Below are positions 60,282 to 64,000 of a DNA stretch of 64,000 bases, piece by piece. Below the pieces are notes generated by a model, which ran no database searches, was not told where the DNA came from, and saw only the letters and a list, made by a program, of their open reading frames with translations. A program made the translations under genes and the position numbers. This DNA comes from Rhodospirillaceae bacterium SYSU D60007 (GTDB taxonomy: Bacteria > Pseudomonadota > Alphaproteobacteria > Reyranellales > Reyranellaceae). The DNA is taken from the NCBI GenBank assembly GCA_003574685.1, contig QOCQ01000017.1, positions 1 to 64,000 on the forward strand, written 5' to 3'. Position 1 is the stretch's first letter. Each line of letters begins with the position of its first letter.

Positions 60282-61356
60282 AGCGCAGGCTGATCCCGAG
60301 AGGTTCCGTGCTGCCCTGCGCCGCGAGGCGGCCGCACGGCTGGACAGGCTTGCGGCCGGGGTGCTCGCGTACCGGCACCATCCGGCACGCCGGCAGCTCG
60401 ACGATCCGCCGGTGGTCTGGGCCGAAGGCGCCACCGTCCTGCGCGACGTCGGGGCCGCAATCGGCGTCAGCGTTCCAGCCAATGCCATGCCGGTGCTGGT
60501 CGTGCCCTCGCTGGTCAACCGCTGGGAGGTGCTCGATCTCGCGCCCGGCAAAAGCTTCGTGCGGGCGCTGGCCGGCCAGGGCTTCCGGCCGCTGATCGTC
60601 GACTGGGGCACGCCGGGGCCGGCCGAGCGCGACATGGATACCGCTGGCTGCGTCGAGCGGCTGGGCCGGGCGCTGGATCATGTGGTGGCGGTGCGCAGCC
60701 GGGCCGTGCCGGTGATCGGCTACTGCATGGGCGGCACGCTGGTTGTGGCCCTGGCCGCCATCCGCCCGGACAAGGTGTCGGCACTGGCGGCGCTGGCCGC
60801 GCCTTGGGATTTCCACGCCGACCGTTCCGGACAGGGCATGCTGGTGACGCTGGGGCCGGCGCTGGCGGAGCTGGCGCAGCAGGCCGGCGAGCTGCCGGTC
60901 GATGTCGTCCAGGCGCTGTTCTACTCGCTCGATCCCTGGCTGGTGATCAACAAGTTCCTGCGCTTCGCCGGCATGGACATGGGCTCCGACGCGGCGCGCG
61001 ACTTCGTGCTGCTGGAGGACTGGCTGAACGACGGCGCGCCGCTGCCCGGCCCGGTGGCGCGAGACTGCCTAATGGGCTGGTACGGCGAGAACCTGCCCGG
61101 CACCGGGCGCTGGATGGTCGCCGGCAGCGCCGTGCGGCCGGACCGGATCGCCACGCCCGCGCTGGTGGTGATCCCCGCCAACGATCGCATCGTGCCGCCG
61201 CTCTCCGCCGCCGCCCTCGTCGGCGCCAGGGGCCTGCCCAACGCCACGCGGCTGGACCTGCCGCTGGGCCATATCGGCATGATGGTCGGCAGCAGCGCGG
61301 CGCGACGTTGCTGGCAGCCGGTGATCGAGTGGCTCAGGTCAGGCAAGGTCCGTTGA
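60193..61356 (+). CDS. phaC: Polyhydroxyalkanoate synthase-like protein (short, class III/IV type)
   Basis: An alpha/beta-fold PHA synthase-like protein. The nucleophile box is GYCMGGT with Cys in place of Ser, the acid is in PANDRIVPPLS, and the His is in LGHIGMMVG. It lacks the long N-terminal domain of class I synthases. The start is uncertain: TTG 60193 (387 residues), ATG 60112 or 60106 (longer overlap), or GTG 60361 (331 residues, loses RFRAALRREAAARLDRL, which looks conserved). Every start that keeps that region overlaps the preceding gene by 89 bases or more. The 3' end overlaps the convergent nicotinamidase by 18 bases. Confidence 0.82.
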   Translation: MTLSNGASPSSKPDPSLAAAPPSLLTPPPEAQADPERFRAALRREAAARLDRLAAGVLAYRHHPARRQLDDPPVVWAEGATVLRDVGAAIGVSVPANAMPVLVVPSLVNRWEVLDLAPGKSFVRALAGQGFRPLIVDWGTPGPAERDMDTAGCVERLGRALDHVVAVRSRAVPVIGYCMGGTLVVALAAIRPDKVSALAALAAPWDFHADRSGQGMLVTLGPALAELAQQAGELPVDVVQALFYSLDPWLVINKFLRFAGMDMGSDAARDFVLLEDWLNDGAPLPGPVARDCLMGWYGENLPGTGRWMVAGSAVRPDRIATPALVVIPANDRIVPPLSAAALVGARGLPNATRLDLPLGHIGMMVGSSAARRCWQPVIEWLRSGKVR

Positions 61357-62046
61357 CTTGATCCGCTTGACGCCGGCGGCCAGCATCTTCTTCCACGCCG
61401 CCATCAGCGAGCCCTGGGTATCGATGCCGCGGCTGGCATCCTCGATCACCAGCGCCTCGAAGCCGGCCTTGCGCGCATCCTGCGCCGTCCACGCGACGCA
61501 GAAATCGGTCGCCAGCCCGCACACGAAGACACGGCCGATGCCGCGCGCCTTGAGATAACCGGCGAGCCCCGTGGGCGTCTTGCCGTCAGCCTCGACGAAG
61601 GCCGAGTAGCTGTCGACCTTCGGGTTGAACCCCTTGCGGATCACGAGCTGGGCATGCGGGATGGCGAGATCGGGATGCAGCGCTGCGCCCTCCGTGCCCT
61701 GCACGCAGTGATCCGGCCACAGCACCTGCTTGCCGTAGGGCAGGTCCACCACATCGAACGGCTTCTTGCCCGGGTGCGAGGAGGCGAACGAGATATGCCC
61801 CGGCGTATGCCAGTCCTGCGTCACCACCACGTTGGCGAACTTCTTCGCGATGCTGTTGATCAGCGGCACCACGGCATCGCCGTCGGGCACCGCCAGCGAC
61901 CCGCCCTTGGTGAAGCAGCGCTGCACGTCGACGACGATCAGCGCGTCCTTGGCCGTGGGCGCGATCTTCGTCTGCGCCCGCACCATGCCCGGAACGGCCG
62001 CCGCACCGGCGGCCATCAGGAACGCCCGACGATCCATGGCCATCAT
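61339..62046 (-). CDS. pncA: Nicotinamidase/pyrazinamidase with Tat-like signal
   Basis: Hydrolyses nicotinamide to nicotinate for NAD recycling. The 235-residue isochorismatase-fold product has the catalytic Asp in ALIVVDVQRCF, metal-binding DWHTPGHISFASSH, the Lys in VIRKGFNPKVDSYSAF and the nucleophile Cys in GLATDFCVAWTA. It begins MMAMDRRAFLMAAGAAAVPGMVRAQ (region 1-25), a twin-arginine-like export signal, unlike the usual cytoplasmic enzyme. GGGAGGG lies 4 bases before ATG 62046, confirming the start and so the signal. Confidence 0.9.
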   Translation of the reverse strand: MMAMDRRAFLMAAGAAAVPGMVRAQTKIAPTAKDALIVVDVQRCFTKGGSLAVPDGDAVVPLINSIAKKFANVVVTQDWHTPGHISFASSHPGKKPFDVVDLPYGKQVLWPDHCVQGTEGAALHPDLAIPHAQLVIRKGFNPKVDSYSAFVEADGKTPTGLAGYLKARGIGRVFVCGLATDFCVAWTAQDARKAGFEALVIEDASRGIDTQGSLMAAWKKMLAAGVKRIKSTDLA

Positions 62047-62098
62047 CGCACCCTCCCATCGGGATGATCCCCGCGTCAACCCTAATGCCAAATCGTGC

Positions 62099-62133
62099 TA
62101 TAGTCAGCGCGTCCACCGAGATGGACGGGAGGT
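62099..62133 (+). promoter_or_regulatory. Probable -10 and ribosome-binding site of the 22-codon gene
   Basis: TATAGT at 62099-62104 is a good -10 in this GC-rich sequence, and GGGAGGT at 62127-62133 is a strong ribosome-binding site 4 bases before ATG 62138. The implied leader is about 27 bases. Confidence 0.5.
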
Positions 62134-62137
62134 AGTC

Positions 62138-62206
62138 ATGGCCAAAGGTCAGAAGAGATCAGGCAGAGAGCCCAAGAAGCCGAAAAAGACGGCCAAGGGC
62201 AAGTAA
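62138..62206 (+). CDS. 22-residue basic peptide (MAKGQ-KKPKK type)
   Basis: A tiny gene with strong signals: GGGAGGT 4 bases before ATG, a TATAGT -10 upstream and a TAA stop. The peptide starts MAKGQKRSGRE and continues with PKKPKK and a Lys/Gly end; nearly half the residues are Lys or Arg. I recall short peptides of this pattern (MAKGQxRSNRExKKPKK) annotated as hypothetical in many proteobacteria, though I cannot check. Nucleic-acid or ribosome binding is a guess from charge. A CTTCATGG-family inverted repeat follows 14 bases later. Confidence 0.65.
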   Translation: MAKGQKRSGREPKKPKKTAKGK

Positions 62207-62220
62207 CGCCAAGAAGTAGC

Positions 62221-62298
62221 CTTCATGGTGAGCCTGTCGAACCATGAAGGCCCGCAGCACCGACGATCGCTTCATGGTTCGACAGGCTCACCATGAAG
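62221..62298. repeat. Inverted repeat, CTTCATGG family (copy 2)
   Basis: Arms 62221-62249 and 62270-62298 are exact reverse complements, separated by 20 bases. They differ from the copy at 19922-19999 at one position per arm (GAGCCTGTCG against GAGCTTGTCG), and the change is matched on both arms, so pairing is kept. It lies between the ends of the peptide gene and the Tag gene. Confidence 0.85.
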
Positions 62299-62314
62299 CG
62301 ATCTTCCGCGGACA

Positions 62315-63040
62315 CTATTCCTCCTCGCCGCCGCCCATGCGGCGGCGCAGTGTTTCGGCATCGTAGTTCTGGCCGATCGACATCGCGCAGATGCGCGAGA
62401 TGTGGGTGAGCGGCAGGCCGCTCTCTTCGGCCCAGGCGTTGAACTGATCCTGGATCTTGCGCCGGTCGCGTTTGGACGAGGCTCCCTCGGCGATGTCGAG
62501 ACCGGCATCGCGCAGGCAGGCGATCACGTCGCGCGACAGCACGAAGCCATCCTTGCCGATAAAGCGCAGGAAATACTGGCCGCTATTGCCGCCCAGCCGC
62601 GTGCCGCGCTTGTCCAGCAGCTCCAGCAGTCCGATCTGGTCGCGGGCCGGCCAGGCCGCGAGGAACTTGCCGAAGCTGCCATGCTCGGCCGCGGTCTCGC
62701 TGACGAACCTGGCGTTCTCGCGCACGGCCATGATCTTGGCGCCGTTGCGCACGATACGTTTGTCGCGCGTCAACTCGTGCCAGAAATCCTCGGGCTGGAA
62801 CAGCAGGCGGCGGGGCTCGAAGCCGAGAAAGGCCTCCTCGAAGCCGGGCCACTTGTTCTCGATCACGCTCCAGACGAAGCCGGCCGAGAAGATCCGCCGC
62901 GCCATCTCCGCCAGCACGCGATCGTCCTTCATCCGCGCCAGCGTCTTCGCATCGGGCGCCGGCGGCAGCAGCGCCATCAGCGCCTTCTCACCCCCCTTGC
63001 GCTTCTCGGCGCGTATCAGGATGACCTTGAACGGCGTCAT
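62315..63040 (-). CDS. tag: DNA-3-methyladenine glycosylase I family protein
   Basis: A base-excision glycosylase of the Tag (adenine glycosylase) family, 241 residues. It has DDRVLAEMARRIFSAGFVWSVIENKWPGFEEAFLGFEP (residues about 38-75), the family's helix-hairpin core, and IGLLELLDKRGTRLGGNSGQYFLRFIGKDGF. The zinc-binding Cys/His set of E. coli Tag is not obvious. ATG 63040 overlaps the CoA-ligase stop (ATGA); a longer frame upstream has no similarity. Confidence 0.82.
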   Translation of the reverse strand: MTPFKVILIRAEKRKGGEKALMALLPPAPDAKTLARMKDDRVLAEMARRIFSAGFVWSVIENKWPGFEEAFLGFEPRRLLFQPEDFWHELTRDKRIVRNGAKIMAVRENARFVSETAAEHGSFGKFLAAWPARDQIGLLELLDKRGTRLGGNSGQYFLRFIGKDGFVLSRDVIACLRDAGLDIAEGASSKRDRRKIQDQFNAWAEESGLPLTHISRICAMSIGQNYDAETLRRRMGGGEEE

Positions 63041-64000
63041 GCGTCGCGCCGCTTCAACGCGCGCAGATCGTGTGCGTCGGGCAGTGTGCGGGGATCGCGG
63101 CCGTCGCCGAACAGCCGGTGTTTCTGGACTTTCTGTGTTCCCGTGACCGGCAGCGTATCGACGAACACCAACCATCCCGGCGCCTTGTAATAGGCCATCT
63201 GCCGGTAACAGTGGTCGAACAGTCGTCGCGCCAGAGCGGCGTCGGTCGGCGCATCCCGCGCCACCACGCAAGCCAGCACCTCCTCGTCCCGCATCTCGTC
63301 CTCGATCGCAACGACCGCCACCTGCGCCACATTCTCGTGCCCCTGCAGGCAGGCCTCGACCTCGGCCGCCGCGATGTTCTCGCCCGAGCGCCTGATGATG
63401 TTCTTCTTGCGGTCGACGAAGTACAGCATGCCCGAGTCATCCCGGGTGACGATGTCGCCCGTGTGGAACCAGCCGCCCCGCCAAGCCGCTTCGGTTGCTT
63501 CGGGCTGGTTCAGGTAGCCGGAGAACGCCGCGCGCCGCGGCTCAGCCGCCGAGTGGCGGACGAGGAGCTCGCCGGGCTCTCCGGTCGCCACGTCGCGATC
63601 ATCGCTGTCGACCACGCGCACCTGAAGCCCGGGTTGCGGGCGGCCCATGGCGCGGGTGTGCACCTGCCGCGGCTCGTGGCAGTCGGCCAGGATGCAGCAC
63701 ATCTCTGTCATTCCCCAGACCTCGACCAGAGGGAAGCCGAAGCGTTCCTCGAAGGCGGCGTGCAATGTCGGCTCGACACCGGCCCCGAGCCCCCATTTTA
63801 TCCGGTGTGCCCGGTCCTGCTCGCCAGGCGGCTCGTTCATCAGCACAGGCACGATGACGCCCAGGTAATGAATGGCTGTGGCGCCGGTCTCACGGATCTC
63901 GCGCCACCAGCCGGTCCGGCTGAACCGTTCGGGGATGACAAGGCAGTTGCCGCTCAGCACCATGCCGAAGAACGCGACGATGGCGGCGTTGATGTGGAAC
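63037..64000 (-). CDS. Acyl-CoA synthetase (AMP-dependent ligase), 5'-truncated by the window
   Basis: The C-terminal part, about 320 residues, of an AMP-forming acyl-CoA ligase. It has VEVWGMTEM (adenylate-binding), the hinge and motif GWFHTGDIVTRDDSGMLYFVDRKKNIIRRSGENI (region), AAEVEACLQGHENV, and the catalytic Lys region PVTGTQKVQKHRLF. The frame stays open to the window edge, so the true start lies beyond 64000. It is co-directional with and overlaps the Tag gene. Fatty or aromatic acid substrate cannot be told. Confidence 0.9.
   Translation of the reverse strand, partial: FHINAAIVAFFGMVLSGNCLVIPERFSRTGWWREIRETGATAIHYLGVIVPVLMNEPPGEQDRAHRIKWGLGAGVEPTLHAAFEERFGFPLVEVWGMTEMCCILADCHEPRQVHTRAMGRPQPGLQVRVVDSDDRDVATGEPGELLVRHSAAEPRRAAFSGYLNQPEATEAAWRGGWFHTGDIVTRDDSGMLYFVDRKKNIIRRSGENIAAAEVEACLQGHENVAQVAVVAIEDEMRDEEVLACVVARDAPTDAALARRLFDHCYRQMAYYKAPGWLVFVDTLPVTGTQKVQKHRLFGDGRDPRTLPDAHDLRALKRRDA

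Overview
The window is GC-rich chromosomal DNA from an alphaproteobacterium, order not determined. The evidence is a MucR/Ros-family regulator, ornithine-lipid genes olsB-olsA inside a tsaB-rimI-fur-miaB-phoH-ybeY block, an FNR-type box before a ccoNOQP cbb3 oxidase operon, a PhaR regulator beside a polyhydroxyalkanoate synthase, DUF1289, and many short palindromic intergenic repeats. Genes are dense and usually linked by 4-base ATGA overlaps. No phage, IS transposase, CRISPR array, rRNA or plasmid replication gene is visible. One tRNA (Arg, anticodon CCG) is present.

Layout. (1) 1-585: non-coding, with repeats. (2) 586-15000: a phosphonate block. It holds a phnCDEE transporter, the divergent repressor phnF, and a C-P lyase operon phnGHIJKLM, followed by an HD-domain oxygenase resembling PhnZ and by phnN. 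Facing these are a 2H-phosphoesterase-like DUF1045 gene, a thymidine phosphorylase and a purine nucleoside phosphorylase. (3) 15036-19875: a P-loop NTPase, coaBC, dut, an Rrf2 regulator, an unknown transthyretin-like protein and an aldo/keto reductase. (4) 20023-32094: a mostly leftward housekeeping block (ybeY, phoH, miaB, olsA, olsB, fur-like, mucR, rimI, tsaB, a Bax-like hydrolase, an Nfu protein, a stress protein, a TIGR02186-like protein, a TauE/SafE permease), with a TusA-like gene and a VanX-like dipeptidase on the other strand. (5) 32214-48959: accessory metabolism: GNAT, DUF2333, tandem esterases, MFS, aminotransferase, a Sel1-repeat protein, a CadC-like regulator, a luciferase-like oxidoreductase, YqhA, ppc, and a PEP-mutase-superfamily enzyme with a divergent LysR. 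(6) 49028-56505: the cbb3 oxidase locus. (7) 56684-64000: glycosyltransferase, tRNA-Arg, enoyl-CoA hydratase, the phaR/phaC locus, nicotinamidase, a 22-codon basic peptide gene, a Tag-family glycosylase and a truncated acyl-CoA ligase.

How it fits together. The phn block should import phosphonates and cleave their C-P bond through the ribosyl pathway (PhnI/G/H/L, PhnM, PhnJ, PhnN). No PhnP is present, and two extra enzymes occupy the cluster: a PhnZ-like diiron oxygenase with every metal and gate residue I could align, and a 2H phosphoesterase. The oxidase operon should switch on under low oxygen through the FNR box. It carries ccoI and ccoS but neither ccoG nor ccoH; a 67-residue membrane peptide and a DUF2189 protein sit there instead. 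The most unusual sequence feature is a palindromic intergenic repeat that forms the last ~50 codons of phnJ, and a second copy lies between phnC and phnD.
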